Positions 49,850-64,000 of a DNA stretch of 64,000 nt are shown here, piece by piece (positions within the stretch are counted from its first letter, which is position 1; every line of letters begins with the position of its first letter). The stretch is from Synchiropus splendidus. Lineage: Eukaryota > Chordata > Actinopteri > Syngnathiformes > Callionymidae. The translations under genes were made by a program, and so were the position numbers. Where the stretch lies: contig NC_071335.1 of the NCBI RefSeq assembly GCF_027744825.2, positions 10,703,001-10,767,000 of the forward strand, written 5' to 3'. The notes beneath the pieces were generated by a model, which did no database searches, was not told the origin of the DNA, and saw only the letters and a list, made by a program, of their open reading frames with translations.

Positions 49850-50233
49850 TTTTGGGCTTGTGTGGAGGCTGCGGGGGAAGGGGCGGGGCTGGCAGCTCAG
49901 CCGGGGGTCGGTGCGCTAGTGCGGCGCTGTTGCGAGCAAACAGACGAGGCTCGCTGCGCGGAACGGACACGCTCTGAGAAACACAGAAACTCCAGTCGAA
50001 GATGCCTCGTCTGGGAGGTCTGACTTTGCGCTACAACTGAGAGAAGCCAGGACGCAAGCACCAGAAGCTCCGCGGTCTCTGACAGCATCCCTGCTCACCG
50101 AGCTCCGTCCGTATCCGATGCGCTCCATTTGTGCATGAATCCTCGCCTGCAGGTTCTGGACAAAAACCGGACGCTGTCGACGACTGTGCGCGGTGGTTTC
50201 TGAGCGAACACACCCCTTGACATCTCCGTCGGG
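49850..50233 (+). promoter_or_regulatory. camk2 GC-rich promoter and 5' UTR
   Basis: GC-rich relative to its surroundings, with a GC box GGGGCGGGGC at 49880-49889, and runs directly into the coding start at 50234. No TATA box is seen. Confidence 0.6.
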
Positions 50234-53200
50234 ATGGCGTTGACTATCTGCACGAGATTTACGGACGAATATCAGCTGTTCGAGGAGCTGGGGAAGTAAG
50301 GAACCATGTTTTTTTATGATCACCGTTACTCTGCGAGAAGCGGTTATATAAGGGCGCGAGGACGCGGTGTATCGCTGCCGACACCAATGCTGGGTACACT
50401 CCAACAATTGTGTGTGTTTTTTTAATCCATCCCTGCTGCGGCTGGCGCATCTCTCGCTTGCACGGAAAACACCTCTCATTTTTAAGTGTGGAATGGCGAG
50501 ATTTGGCAGCCCAGCCCCAGAGCAGCCCACGCCCCCCGCCAGAGACAGAAATACACCCAGCGGTAATGCGACAGGACATACTGATCAACATTCACCAAAA
50601 TGAGCTGCGGTCAATTATAGACACGAGCAGGGAAACCCTCACCTCTCCCTCACTCTCTGACACACACACACACACACACACAGTCCCAGTGGTCTGCAGC
50701 ACCGCCCCCGTCTTATGGAGAAGACATCTCTGAACCATCGACCTTCTGCATTAGTGATGATGTTCTGTTTTCATCAGGCATTAATAATGCACCCCGTTCT
50801 CTAATAGTGCATTCCAGCTCACCTGATCTTCCTCCCACACGTCCTCTTCCTCCTACAGACAAATCCGCTAAAATGGAAACGTCGCTCCACCAGCTCAGGT
50901 TCTCATGACGGCTGAAGACATGGGAGATAAACGGCACAGCTTGGAGGGATGTGTTTGCTTTCATATGGTTCCATATCATCTCATCTTCAGATCTTTGTTT
51001 GGGCGATTTCTCAGCGACAGAATAGGCTGCTGCAACACAACAGCCATGGGATCGACTGCACAAATGTAAAACAGCTGACCTGTTGTGTCTCGTGTTGGAG
51101 TTCTTGCTCTCTGCACACTCTTGAGCTGCGTGTTCAACTATTACATGCAACCACTTTTTGAAGTGGTTGCTGACATGAAAACTGAGGTCTAAATACATCA
51201 ATGTGGGGATACACCAAAATGAAAACGAATACAATTTAAAGCGATGAATACTGAACAATACAATATCAAAGGTATTTTTTTTGCTGTTTTTTTAATGTCA
51301 CATAAATATGTTTTCAAAGGTAGTTCATGGTTAGATGGTTGAATATTTTTAATATGTTTTTTAGAAGGCTCTAGATACTGCGATTCTGTTATCGCTCCCC
51401 AACTCTTTAAAAGAACGAAAACTTCAACAGCACTGAAGCGTCGCCATGGCGATGGTGGGAACCAGCCACCCTTGATACTTGACATCATGAGTCGGAAAGT
51501 CAAAATAATTTCGACTTGTGTTGAACTTCTACTGTTCTGTCACTAGCCAACTGGGCTGTGAGCTGCGGAGGATTGTCTCTGAGAATGGTGGAGTGGGTTG
51601 CCAGAATTTCATTAGCAGAGCTTGTTTCACTCACTTCTATTGCATTGGGTTGTTGATTTGGAGCAAAAATCATCGATCAGGCTGCTGTGCACGGTGTTTG
51701 AGCAGGTCTCACGCCACTATTCAGCTTCTGTGACTGCTGCTTTTTTTCCACTATTCAGCCACCCGATGTTTTGGTGCATCCCTTCATCAAAGGCATTACG
51801 ACACTGCCAATGACAAAATCGTCACATGTCCCTGAGAGAAAGTTAGAGGACCCTAGTCACATGCCAGAGACGTAATGTCTCTGCAATATAAAGGAGCCAT
51901 TTGAGGCGGTTCGGGCATCTTATTAGGATGCCATCTGCTGCCTCTGGAGGTTTTCCAGGCGTGTGTAACTGTGGGCGGACTGAGGAGCAGGTGGAAAGAA
52001 GGTTACCACTCTGACCTGGGAATGTCTCAGTCACTGCTGAGATTTGTTGTGTTGCCTTCTGAAATCAATTGTAAAAACATTCGTTCGGTCGTACACATAA
52101 CACTTACAACAGATGGATAGGTGAGGATGAAAGTGATCGATATTTGATCACGTGTGAATATGATCCAGACATTACTGCTGAAACAATTTGTGAAATATGA
52201 CGACACAACTAACAAAAAGACTGTGCAGTCAACTTGTCTGATGGCTTGTTGATTTTTTTTTATAAATAACGGAGTTAATATTGATATTATAAACCAGCTT
52301 TTAGATGCGCATAATAAAACAAAACAAAAAAATAATGAATAAGACACTAGAATATCGTAGAAGGGCCAGAGCAAAACGATTCGTTGACTAGTTGGCCTGC
52401 GACATGTAAGGGTTGGTGAACACAGCAACATGTCTGATCATAGTGTTTGAAATAGAATATATAAATAAATATGAAGAAAAATCTATGTACATTGTTGTCC
52501 ACACTAGTATAGTGTTAACAGGTGTGTGGAAACTTTCGATCTAAATTTCAAAATGTGGTGTGAAAGGTGTGTGTCCCACATTTTCAACGTTTGTGGTCGC
52601 GATAGTTATGTAGAGCCATTTCTCTGAGAACGATGACGTCATGACTAGTTGACTAACAAACCCATCAGCCATTACTTTATTAGTCGCCTTGTTGTTATGG
52701 CCCTATTGGCATGTTGTTACTATTGCTAAATGATCATTCTGATGCAGCAATATTCATCGAGTTCATTGGGATTACTTCATCCTTAAATGAAAAATGTACA
52801 CTCCACAAATCGCCACCAGCTGCTTATTTCCCCTCTGTCTACCTTAGCTCCAAGCCAGCAAAGGTCACAAGGTCACTCACATTAACACCCTCGGAGTATT
52901 TCATGTCACCAGCTGTCCTGAGTGTTGGACTGTGAGAGAGAGGATTGGAACCTGGAACCAAGTTTTCTGAGTTCTGATGAAGATTTGAGTAATATATTTG
53001 GTTCTTGGTTCAGTTCTCATCGGTCCAGCCACCTGTAGTGTCATCAGCACCTCCCAACATAAATCTTTTCCTGCCGCCAGTATACGTCTTTAAAATTGAA
53101 TGTGAGGAATCCTTTTGTATTTCTGATCATTCGAATGATAGTAACGTGTGCACAACTCCTGTATTACGTTAGATTGATGATCCTGTTTTAACTTTATAGA

Positions 53201-56200
53201 CACGTTCTTACTGTTGCTGAGCCACCATGTTGGAGCACAATGATCACAAGACTGTGAAAAGATTTAAATACAAGTGACAGCCATGTCAAAGTGCGACCCG
53301 ACTCAGCAGCACACACATTAACGTATGCACTTCAGCGTGAACCGCTTTGCAGAAACCCAGGATAGTCAAGTGAAATTCTTATGTAACATGTTATGCTATG
53401 ATAATTTCTTCAACAAATCCCCCATAAATTAGAGAGGAGCTTTAGTGGCAAGCTGCTCACTCCAGAGGAGGTTAGATAACATGGAGAGTAGTGATCAACT
53501 GCAGTGTCCTGAAGCCTCACGTATTTTACATATTAGAACGTTGATGCTCGCTACAATGGCGCCTTGTTCAATCAGGATCTGTGGCGGATAATGATGTGTA
53601 TTCCAGGCCTAATCGCCCGTCTCCATCAGAGCCAGCTTCACTGTTCCTGATAGCTTTGATGCTGTCGGCAGCCAAAATGAGTCGGCTCTGCAGGAGAACA
53701 GATTTTTTTTGACAGTGTGCAAGTGTGTGCAAGGATGGAGATGGAGGTTGAATAGCTAATGTCATGTGCGGCCGCAGAGCCGAACAGAGCTGAGGCAGCG
53801 TCTTGGGCTGAATTTAAATATGAAACATGAGGCTTCCCTCCACATGAAACAAAGCTGGCCTAGTTTCTTATCTTCCTGAAGACCCCCAACATGGCAGAAA
53901 CAACACAAGGATAGAAAACATCCGAAAGACACCAATACATTTGTTATATTACATTATATTTCGTGTGTCTATTTTTCCAGGTTTCCTTACAAAACACTTG
54001 ACTGAGTGAGATTGAGATTTCTGGCCTGCCGTCCATGTGTGGGAACGTCTTGTGTCATTGTGTAGACAGAGAGTCAGTCATATTTCAATGCATCTCAGTG
54101 TCACACTTGGTCCAGTCAGAAGGGCTTTTGAATCAGGTGGGTGGATTTAATACCTTACTGATAAGGGAGCGCTGTATTAAGGTGAACAATAAACCAAGCT
54201 TCAGCTTCAAATAAGAGCAGGAATTTGAATTGTCTTCTGTTTAGTCCGATTCTCACTCCTTCTTTTGGCACTTGTATACTACCTAGAGATAGAAGCCCAC
54301 ATCTGACTGCTCACCAATGATGCTAACGCAAACATCCCCATCAAGATAGATTGTAGGTTTCAACCCAAATGTATAAAAACAGATAAACAATATGGTATCA
54401 CAAGCTAAGAGCTCATACGGGACTGGAGCTACTTGATGGGTCTGCTGTGCATCACTGGTCACAAGAGAGACAACCACCACACACACACACTTTCAACACC
54501 AAACTGTTTTGGCGCTCACCATTTTACCTCCGTATGTTTTTCAACCATTGTAGGAAACCAGAGAGAACATTCGAACTCAACTCACATGTTTGCTGCATGA
54601 GCTGCCTTAAGACGGAGTGGAACCCACAACCTTCTTTCAGTGACGCCACAGTGGGAACCAGGACCTACTGAGCTGCTGCTAATGTCCTTATTTGTCTGTT
54701 ATGTTTCATAAATCACAGAATAACATTGTCTGTTTTTATCCCAGGGGAGCCTTTTCTGTGGTCAGGCGATGTGTGAAGATTTCATCCGGTCAAGAGTATG
54801 CAGCCAAAATCATCAACACCAAGAAGCTTTCAGCCAGAGGTAGGAAGCACAAACACCTGGCAGTGTGTGGAATCATGTCTGATGGACCACGAAGATGCTG
54901 GGTTTATCACCGCAGAGAAGGAGTGATAGTCATATTCACCTGTCTGTTTGTTAGCAAAACAGGTACTCTGTTGGTACTCTCTTAAGTCCTTAGTGCGAGC
55001 GCTACTAGCTCTGTCTAGCTCTCTGTTTAATGTGTGCTGGTCAAGCGAGTTACTGGATCACGTACTGAATCATGTAGATGAACGTCATGTTGGACACTCA
55101 CTGAAGGTGGTGCTCACAACTTGGGAGGAGATGAGCAGCTTGGTTCAGGTCAGTGCTCTCTGTTGAATCAGTTTTCCACCTAAATCTATCCAGGCAGCAG
55201 ATCTAACTCCCAGTTTGGATGGAAACTCTTTTCAAAATCACCTTGTCTTGACGCTTGTCATACTTACTTTGCTCCTGGTCAGAAGAGGAAGTGGTGCAGC
55301 ATGTCATGTTGGTCAAGGACACGGCGTCTCTGGAACCTCCTCAAAGAGTGCGTCTCGATGTGGCTGTGCATGATTCTGTGCTACCTATCCTTCTTGTCTC
55401 CCCTTTCTTAATGTTATAACTGCCACATAAGTGTGTGCGTGTTGTGCATGTGTTCCGAATTGATACAGGACTCTGGCTGGTCTCATCCTCCCAGGGGCAG
55501 AACTCCTGCGAAGCCGACCCAGTTCTTTCACATCCGTCACTGTAATTGTAGCCACTGGCCTGGTTGCCTTAGGCTTCTGCTACACACACACACACACACA
55601 CACACACGTGCACGCTCAGTCGCCCACACACGCGCAGGCACGGGCACACATGACCCAGGAACAGCCTACAGCGGATTTGTGACTGCTAACCAATGGCACG
55701 CTGTTGTGTTGCTGTTTTTCCTTCCTCCCCTCCAGTGAAGTGGGAGATTACTGTCAGCACACAATAGTAAAATACATATACTGTATATCTGTGACTGCTA
55801 TTACACATATTATTTTAAATCTCACATTTTGTTTATTATTATTATTATTAACTAGTAAGGTATATTTATTTTATTAGGCAGTATTTTAATGAAGATTCCT
55901 TCCTTTCGCCCTGTATGGCAATATTTTCCATTTTTGTTTGTATGAAAACATTTGTGCTCACAGTTGCCTCATGCTGTTTTAAATAGCTTTTTTTTGTTTT
56001 CCGTTTGCAGTAAGTGCATTTTTTGTATTCATTACTTGGCATATTAATTCGTATCATAAAGTTGTTCATATTGTATTGATATAAAAAGTCTAACTGCTCT
56101 TTTTAAATCTGAATACTACAAAAAAAACTATATGAAAAATAAATAGTTATAACTTATCAAATTGTTTATTGGAATGGGAATAAAAAGGAAAAAATAAAAT

Positions 56201-56702
56201 ACATTATTTGAAAAAACACTTTGCAACATGTCTTTCAGTTAATGGTATACATTTTGACATTTTTATATATATATATATATATATATAGTAAGTAATGTAA
56301 AGGAGGACAAAGAGGTTTCTGGCTGGGAGTGGGTGCAAACCTGCCAGCTACTGCTACTGTGACAAAGCAGTATTCTGGTTTCATAAGGGAAGTTGACTCA
56401 GCAGGATGATACATGATACATTGCGAATATATTACAATATTGTAAGCATTAATTGTAATGAGAGACATAATGCATTGCAATATTTTGTGCATGAAAAGGA
56501 GTTCAGTTAGACTTTTAGTGGACTTTCGCACTCCAACAGAGGAATGAACAGCTCCCTTACTCAAGGAAATGACAAATGACTTCAGTGTATATTGAGAGAG
56601 CTGATTTAAGAATATCAAGACACAATGACCAAGGATTGTGATATTTCAACATCACATATCGATACAATATTGCGCACAAGTATCTATCTACCTATCTATC
56701 TA

Positions 56703-56778
<76 letters not shown>

Positions 56779-58359
56779 TCTATCTATATATATCTTGATC
56801 AATGTTATTAGGCTTATATTTGCTCAGGCAAACAGTTTTGTGTGCATCAAATGCATTTTCCTCGCTATGAAACGTGACAGGTTTAGCAATGACAAAGAGC
56901 TGTCATAGCTGGTTACATGCATGTTTGAGAAATTTCTGCAAACTGACATTTACATTTTCTTTTTTATGCTGACCGGTCGGCAGCGTCCAACTGAGTGACT
57001 GAATTTTGTGAACGCCCTAAGTCCGTCCATATGCATCTGGTGAATGTATGCGCGCTCACACAAGCTCACATTGGGAGGTTTAATAGCAGCCATGCTGGCG
57101 TGTCAGATGTGGTCTTACCCTCTCTCTGCGATAAGCTCCGGAATTGCAACTCTGATTCCCCTCTCTGTGGCAAGATCATGACCTCCCCCAACCCAATCTC
57201 ACGGTGTGTTTGCATGCTCATACAAGCGCGTGTTCTTGTATAAGTGTGTGCATATTACTGACAGGGCTTTATGAAAGGATTGCTAGCAGAAATGCAGGAT
57301 GATCTTAGGCCCTGTGTGTGCATCCGGTGGTGCCAGCACACACACGCGTGGAGACCAGCTCCAGTGGTACAATCCACAGTCACAGCCTTCATTAAGAGCG
57401 GCAGATGAGTCAATGAAGGAGAGGAAGTGGTAGCGAAGGTTAGAAGCGGTGGAAGAGATACTGCGAGCTTATCTGTGTGTGGGAGTGTGTATTTGCATGC
57501 TTGGCATATCCCTCACAGCAGTGGAATATTTGTCCTCTCCGCTCATGCATGCATCAGGATCCTGACGTTGTGACTCTGTCTGCTAGCTTTGTCCCTTCAC
57601 ATTAGCTTCTGATAAGTGTTAGTGTGTGAGCGTCTCTTCCCACTGTTGTTTTGTACGTGTGTTTGTGTTCATCACAGAGCGGCAGAGGTTATGTGACACG
57701 CTCCGTTCATATTTCAGTCAAACTTTCATGGGGGAATGGGGCTAACTTTTTGGATGGTGCCTGGATCTACAAACAAATCCCCCCATTTATTTACTTTGTG
57801 GAAGCGGCACAGTCACGTGACCAGCCAATTTGATTTCTTTTACGGCGATTACACAGTTATGGAAGTTGCATATGCTTTGTATAATGGTGGAGCTGAGCAC
57901 TGTCTAGTTCTTTTTTAATTCAGCTGATATTCATGATTAGACTTTGACAGTGGAGCAAGGTTGTCTTCAATGTAGTTTTAATAAAGGAAAATGTACTGAT
58001 GTCTCAGGGATTTTATTGCTTTTCTGTTGTGATGTCAGGTGAAGGCCCAATAATAGACAATATTTTGTGTTCAAGTACAACATCATTTCTTGGTCCTGCA
58101 GTTTTGTTTCGTAGGCATGTCCTTTTTTTCCATGTCCTTCGCTTGACAATCTGATCTGATGCAACAAGACAGATAGGAAAATTGCATTTGGAGTGAGGGA
58201 GGATCTAAATTTTCCATCTGGATCAATAACTATTTTTATTTCACCATCTATAGTCATTTTAGGAAAGGAAGCAGGTGAGCTGAGGATCACATGACTCACT
58301 AGCCGTTGGAGGCTAAAAATATGTGCAGATATGCTCACTCCTGCTCTCCCTGGTGCACA

Positions 58360-58390
<31 letters not shown>

Positions 58391-61300
58391 GCGCAGCAGT
58401 GGAAATTGTCAATCCTTAAAAAAGCAGCCAGGTTTTTGTTGGGATGATAAATTCAGTTCTGTTGCCAGCCTGAATGTTTGGTACAAGTACTCAGTTGATA
58501 CATAGAGATAGATATGACTGCCTGAAGGTGAGGATAAGGTATCAAGATGACCAGGAATCCCGGGGTCACATTGTAAACCCAGGAATTCTTTGTGACATTA
58601 ACTGTTTCACCTAGTGGGATAAAAGAACGATGACCCATTCAGGCATTAAGAGGCTGGCCTCTTGAAAATATTATATCTCAGTACCTCAACCGACCAAATA
58701 TTGTCGGCCCCTATTCATGTTGAAAATCGTTGATGAAAATCAACGTTGATAAGCGAGTGTCCTCTGCGATTGTTATCTAATCCTTGACCCTTCTTTTCTT
58801 GTAATCCAGCCGCGTGTCCAGGCCCCCTATGTTCCCTTTACCTGCACTTCACTCAACACGTTTATCTCCATGGTACACTTGGATTTAATACTTCTGCTGG
58901 CACAGTAACATTGTTTAGAGCAGTGAGATTACACTTTTTAGGAGGGTGGGACTCAACCTCACGATAAAGCAGATAGCATTGGTCAGATACACTGCAATTT
59001 GTTGCCTGACAGAAAAACATACAGATGCATACGGAAACACTCCCAAATCCTCTCTATGTAAATACTCATTTTCATAAGTAACTCATTATATAGTGGCATA
59101 CACAACATCATTCATGTAATTGTCTCATATATGCTCCATTATTATCATTGTTTCAGTGTGGCGCTGAAACCTCAGGCAAGCATGTGACCCAAGGCTGTCT
59201 TCCCATGGTGGGAGGAAGTTCACGTCTATCTTCCAAACTCATTCACACATCACATATCACTGAGTGATAAGGCGAGAAAAAAGAAAAGAAAAGTCAATGA
59301 AATGACTGTGGCAGCTCACGTGACACCAGCAGGGATGTTCTGCAAGGATTTGAACAATATTTTGCTCATCACGCGTGACTGATGTTTCTGTTGACACTCC
59401 CCATAATAATCAAAATATAAAGACAGAAAAAGCTCCAGGAAACTGATGCTTGAAATTCACCCTCATTGCTTATTCAGCATAATCTCGTGGCTTATCCGTG
59501 ATGAGTAATGATGAAGGTGTGATCAGTCTGTCTGAATATGCACCACAGGAAGACCAAACACTCAAATAAGGGTTCTGGTATCATAGAAACCTGAAGCTAT
59601 TACACTGAGGGACCAGGTCTGTCTGTAAATGGCCTTGAAATGTGAGAGGTAGAAGCCTGAAAAATGTTGTAGTGGGATGTTTTGATGTGAAATTATCATC
59701 ACCATTGAGCCCTTCTCTGCATTACCACCTTCTCTACTTCAAGGCCATTCTATTTTTACCAGCCATCGGACACGGGCCATGAATAAGATGATTTTGGCCA
59801 CATCCAATCTGAGTTTCCATTCCAAGCCTCTCAACCTAGCTTGTGGACCTAAAATTGCATCCTTTTGAGTTTTTGTCCTTCATCACCTACTTGCAGATCT
59901 TATTACACTGTGTTAATCTGAAGTGAGGTCATCTTAAATTTGGCTTTCGTTAGACCTCCATGACAACTAGTGAAAAATGATTCACTTATATAGAAATGTT
60001 TATAAATGTGATTGTGTTTCGTAGATCCTGGCCTCCACTGAGGAGTTTGTTCCCAAAATAAGTTTACAGAGCTCGATAATGGGACAAAACTGGTGGTTAA
60101 ATTTTGGGGGTGGTCAGGGTGACCATCTGGATCCACAAACCTTTGGATGGATTCATCCCTCTGTTGCTGCTGTAGTGCCAGCTTCACTTCAAGTTTCTAG
60201 TTTGCTTAGTGAATGCTGTGTAAACAAGTTCCAGAACGCTACTGCCACCTGTTGTCCAAGTCTGCATGTTTGAATTAGACTGTTCAGATTTAACTGAGAT
60301 TTCAGGTGTCTAGTTGAGTAGCTGTGATAAAGGTTTGGGTGGAAGCAGCTTGGCGGAGGTCTGAGGGCTTCGCTAGTTCAGTTTTCTCAAATTGGTGGTT
60401 ATCAGTTCTCCTTATAGCAGAAGTTAAAACAGACGTTTCAATGGCAACTAGTTTATAAATAGGGCAAGAGAGTAACCTCTGGTTGTTGAAGGGTCACATA
60501 GCTGAAGTGCAAATGCCAAGAAATAGATTGCTCTAGACTAGATCATTTATGACTGGACAGATGGGGAAGGACAACACTTGTCACAGTGCATTGTTTTGGA
60601 GCCAGTCTTTCAAGACACTGCAACGTGCTGTGAGACAAGGGATCATGGAATGTGGCAGACTCTGGAATAAAAGGCAAGGAGGTGGAACACTGTGGACTTT
60701 CTGTACATGAGTCATAATTTTGTCACCGCATCTGAGTGTCATAGACACAGACAGGCAGCTCAGTGGCGGCCAAATCCTTTCCTGAATAATAACCGTTGAC
60801 TGTTGTTGCGTCAGAATGGTCTGTACCATCATATCAGGTCACATGTGACCTAAAAACAAGCCTCCGTCACTTTTATCACCATAAGCAAAAAAGCTCAGCG
60901 ACATCGCGACAGTGGAAAGCGCAGTTTGTTGTGTCTTATTGTACATCAAAAGGGCCATCCTTAAAGACACACTGGATGTTGAAACCCTTGACAACCAAGG
61001 AACATAATGGTATTTTTTAAATGCCAGCTGGAGAAGTACATTACTAAAAGGCTGCATGCCTTCAGTGACAAGACGACCAAGAGAGCCAAAAAGTTTCAGT
61101 GTGTATAACCAATTCATCACGTACAGTTGGTAAAGTCCTTGGTTTTGTTGGTTATGTCGTTCAATACACACATATGTCTTCTACTAACATATATTAATAT
61201 GTGTTAATAGTAATAATACAACAACATGACTTACAGCTTATGACAAAGCAAATTAGCGTGGCTACTATTACCTGTGATATGTTCTTTTGCAGGTGCTCAG

Positions 61301-64000
61301 ACTCTTGTATACATTTTAAATAGATTTGAACTTTTGTGTTACAGCTTGTGGCCTGATAGCAACTCCAACGGCATTACAAAATAATGTTGCTAAGCAAAGA
61401 ACATATGCTCTTGATCTTTAAACTTCAAATTTGAATAGTTTCCCTTATATTTATAGAAAAATAATTTATTTTTATTATTACAATTTTTCATCTAGTGTAA
61501 GCACCTACATTAATAAATACGATGGACCGCTGTGTTTTGAAATAAGATTCAAATGTTTTTAAGTCGACACTTCTCGAGAGTTAAGTTGCAAAGTCTGTGT
61601 GACGGTCATTTGCATGCAAGACTGGTTTCACTGCAGAGGAGAACAGAGGGCTTAGCTGTCTCTTTGATCGTTGCTGGAGATGCTAGACAACAGATGTCCA
61701 GCTAAAGGAGGAACTACCTGTGGAGGAAAGGAAGAAACTATCAGCAAATGAAACTCTTGTCTTGGGCTTCATCGGACCTATGACACATACTGTCACTACC
61801 CTAAGACCATCTCAGTGTAATCTGCATTGCCTGACCTTTTTAGAGGAAATCTCCCCATGGGCTTCATCCCCATCTACATGTGGTGGTTATATTTCCGCAT
61901 TGTAGGAAGAAAAAAAATGACTTATTTTGTATGACATGGATAAGAAGAGCCCCCATCTGCTTATTCCTGCCACAGGGTTTGGGCACTGGACCCTACCCCT
62001 GCTACGTACAACCTCATGTGACCTTTGGTCAGCTACTGATGGAAACCACAGCTGGTTCAGAGTTTGCACCAAACCCAGCGTCGCCTCAAGATGAATTTGA
62101 ATTGACAGCTGTCAAAACTGTGTCACACCGTGTGACAAAGTTGATGAACTTCAAACCTAGTCCAAGCATGGGCTGGGCTAGAGCATCTAATGTGGATCCA
62201 TTCAGACATATTGTGCACCTAATTTTTCACCTCTATTCTGAACGACTTTGTCTTCATTCTTACACCCAAATATGATATTTACTTGATTGATAGTGCTATT
62301 ATTCTGCAGTGCATCAGTTTAATAGCTCTTGGATCAGATTCGGTACTTGCTGGATTTGAAGGAGATGAAGTCCTGGTGTTGATACAAAGTCTCCACAGAG
62401 CACTTCTTCAACTTGGTGGCCGACAGAACAGCAGAAGGGACGATGGTGGGTGATCAGCACGTCTTTGGCCGCCCTGGTTATATCACAGATTTGGAAAGAA
62501 AGCTTGAAAAATCTACTGAACTTTAGACTGTTTTTCGCACTTTTTTTTTCCCTGACACTTTCCGCAGTTAGGTGGATGAATAATAGGTGTCCTATTTTAT
62601 CCTGAAAACCGTTAGGACACTGTGCTCTTGCTGCTTTCTTCTCTCCTGCTTCAGAGGCAAAGGTAAAATGGGTCGCTTCAACCTACTGCGAGACTACTTT
62701 GTACTTCAGTAGCAACACGGCTGGCTCCACACAGAGATGTTGTGTATGCTTTATTGAGGGCGTGGCTTCTGTGGTGAGGCATTAAGAACTATGATTCTGC
62801 TTCTTCGGTTGGCATCATTGACCCTCCTCTGTCTTCACCTCCGTGGAATGTATTGCCTGATATGACGGTGGTGAACATGAACACAAATCTGCACATTTCA
62901 CTTCTGACTTATTAGAAGAAACCACAATTGATTTTATGTTGAATTTGTCAGAACATCTGCCGCCGCTGGGTCTAATTTGACTTCAGGGCCTGGATTTTGA
63001 AATTGCTCATATTGGGTGGTGACAGGCGGAATTAATGTCATGCGTGACGTCCTGTGTTGCCAAACTGACAATGACACCAGGGAGCAAACTGTCAGGTCAT
63101 ATTAAGGCCGACAAAGATTTCAGCTGGAACAGGCAGAGCAGGAGCGCTAAGATGATGACTGTGTGTACCGGCGTCAGGTAAACACAGATGAGAGCTCCTG
63201 ACGTCCAGATCATTCCTCTTCTCAGTCAACACGTTTTTAAATATTATCTCTCTTTCAGATCACCAAAAGCTGGAGAGAGAAGCGAGGATTTGTCGCCTTC
63301 TGAAACACCCCAACATTGGTGAGCTGCAATGCGCACAAACACACACACACTTTTTCTCAGGGGTCTCTGGTGAATGCGACTGCGGCTATTCATCTTCTGG
63401 ACACTGTTATGAGAATGAGGGAAACTGAGCGTGTGCCTCCACTTGTGTGTGCGTAAAGCCAGGTATAATGATGATGTATCTTAGCTTTGCCAGCTGAGTC
63501 ATCGCAAACACAGCGAAGCCCGACTTTTTAGAACCTCCAGAGCTTGTGGAGACCTCAGAACGGAACGTCTTTAAATGTTTTCCTACACATTTCCTTTATT
63601 TCTTCTTTTCTTGGATGCTGCATCTTCAGTCTCAGATCACATTCCAGAGACATTCTTGGAGTTTTGCTCGTGAAATGTAAATGAAGATACAATCTGATTC
63701 TCTTTCAACAAAGCGACTTAATTATGTTGAAAATGTCATGATAATCTACATTTTTCAGACAAAGTAATTACATCTGCCCTGTGTCAAACAGTGGTTACAA
63801 TTGGTGCGAGCCGACTGCTGTGCAAATGAAAGTGTCATTCTCGGCACCAGAGAGTTTCTGTAGATGAATGAATGTATATAACACATTATTTAGGAATCTT
63901 TATTTTACTACGTTTGGCCTATTTGTACGATTCTACATGCGAAATGATGAAACGGCTAATTGTTACATTGTATATATTTAACCACGCCCAGTGTTTTACA
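50234..64000 (+). CDS. camk2d: Calcium/calmodulin-dependent protein kinase II subunit, 5' part (delta-like)
   Basis: First three coding exons: 50234-50295, 54745-54839 and 63259-63318, all in phase. The gene continues beyond the right edge. The product starts [20 protein letters not shown], then the glycine-rich loop [11 protein letters not shown], then [20 protein letters not shown] with the ATP-binding lysine, then [20 protein letters not shown]. That is the N lobe of the CaMKII kinase domain, which phosphorylates Ser/Thr substrates after Ca2+/calmodulin binding and forms dodecamers. The GQEYAAK context fits the alpha and delta subunits better than beta or gamma. [10 protein letters not shown] favours delta, but alpha is possible, so the symbol is tentative. 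Introns are 4.4 and 8.4 kb, far longer than elsewhere in the window. Confidence 0.88.
50296..54744 (+). other. camk2 first coding intron
   Basis: 4.4 kb. Contains (CA)n at 50660-50682 and a shorter (AC)n at 54477-54490. No other coding segment was recognised. Regulatory elements may be present but cannot be named. Confidence 0.55.
55581..55607 (+). repeat. (CA)n microsatellite
   Basis: An uninterrupted run of CA dinucleotides in the camk2 second intron. Confidence 0.9.
56264..56287 (+). repeat. (TA)n microsatellite
   Basis: A short TA run in the camk2 second intron. Confidence 0.85.
56681..56796 (+). repeat. compound (TATC)n-(TGTC)n-(TATC)n microsatellite
   Basis: About 115 bases: a TATC-type start, then about fifteen TGTC units, then TATC units and a TATATATC end, in the camk2 second intron. 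Confidence 0.95.
58362..58389 (+). repeat. (CA)n microsatellite
   Basis: A CA run in the camk2 second intron. Confidence 0.9.
59990..60170 (-). repeat. possible RTE-type LINE/SINE 3'-region relic
   Basis: Read on the minus strand, the segment GATCCAGATGGTCACCCTGA, then CACCCCCAAAATTTAACCAC, then TTTTGTCCCATTATCGAG resembles the non-coding 3' region of RTE-clade LINEs or SINEs derived from them, from memory. Related text (TGGCGGAGGTCTG) is at about 60351 on the plus strand. No ends were identified. Confidence 0.35.

Larger units (their letters stand above)
54840..63258 (+). other. camk2 second coding intron
   Basis: 8.4 kb with microsatellites (listed separately) and no recognisable exon. 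The plus-strand open frames at 56995-57243 and 61880-62275 lack family resemblance. The alternating CA/TG and pyrimidine-rich patches are typical of fish introns. Confidence 0.55.

Overview
The window looks like nuclear DNA of a teleost fish, probably a percomorph. Its vertebrate genes have short introns with GT-AG borders, vertebrate polyadenylation signals, fish-type repeats and microsatellites, and a fish-style CXCL8 pair. I found exons by aligning translated segments with remembered protein families and required reading phase to match across every splice junction. Nothing here was confirmed with transcripts or a database search.

Layout, left to right. (1) 1-1017, minus: the 5' end of a MADF-domain gene that runs off the left edge, with a CpG-rich promoter. 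(2) 2164-3848, plus: the last eight coding exons of DNA polymerase theta (polq) with no upstream exons visible. (3) 5451-13379, minus: uba6, a complete 31-exon ubiquitin E1. (4) 14658-18333, plus: grhpr, complete in 9 exons. (5) 20371-22966, minus: zbtb5, split over three coding exons. (6) 24304-28828, plus: polr1e, 12 exons, with one LINE-containing intron and one GC-AG intron. (7) 29497-36962, minus: fbxo10, 10 coding exons, ending in a CaaX box. (8) 38822-39430, minus: a degenerate duplicate of fbxo10 coding exon 2. (9) 43242-43795 and 47283-47831, plus: two tandem CXCL8-type chemokine genes with matching promoters, with a LINE fragment between them. (10) 50234 to the right edge, plus: the first three coding exons of a CaM kinase II gene with very long introns.

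The order grhpr-zbtb5-polr1e-fbxo10 matches, as I recall it, a conserved vertebrate block (human 9p13). The flanking polq, uba6, cxcl8 and camk2 genes come from other human regions, so this is a teleost-rearranged neighbourhood. Several gene pairs are tail to tail with closely spaced opposing poly(A) signals. Zbtb5 and polr1e are head to head.

Most genes are housekeeping genes and do not form a pathway together. I see no clearly new biological system. The most unusual items are the truncated polq, the fbxo10 exon relic, two consecutive stop-free in-frame introns in uba6, the coding introns of zbtb5, and the two cxcl8 copies with a conserved kappaB-C/EBP-AP-1-TATA promoter array.
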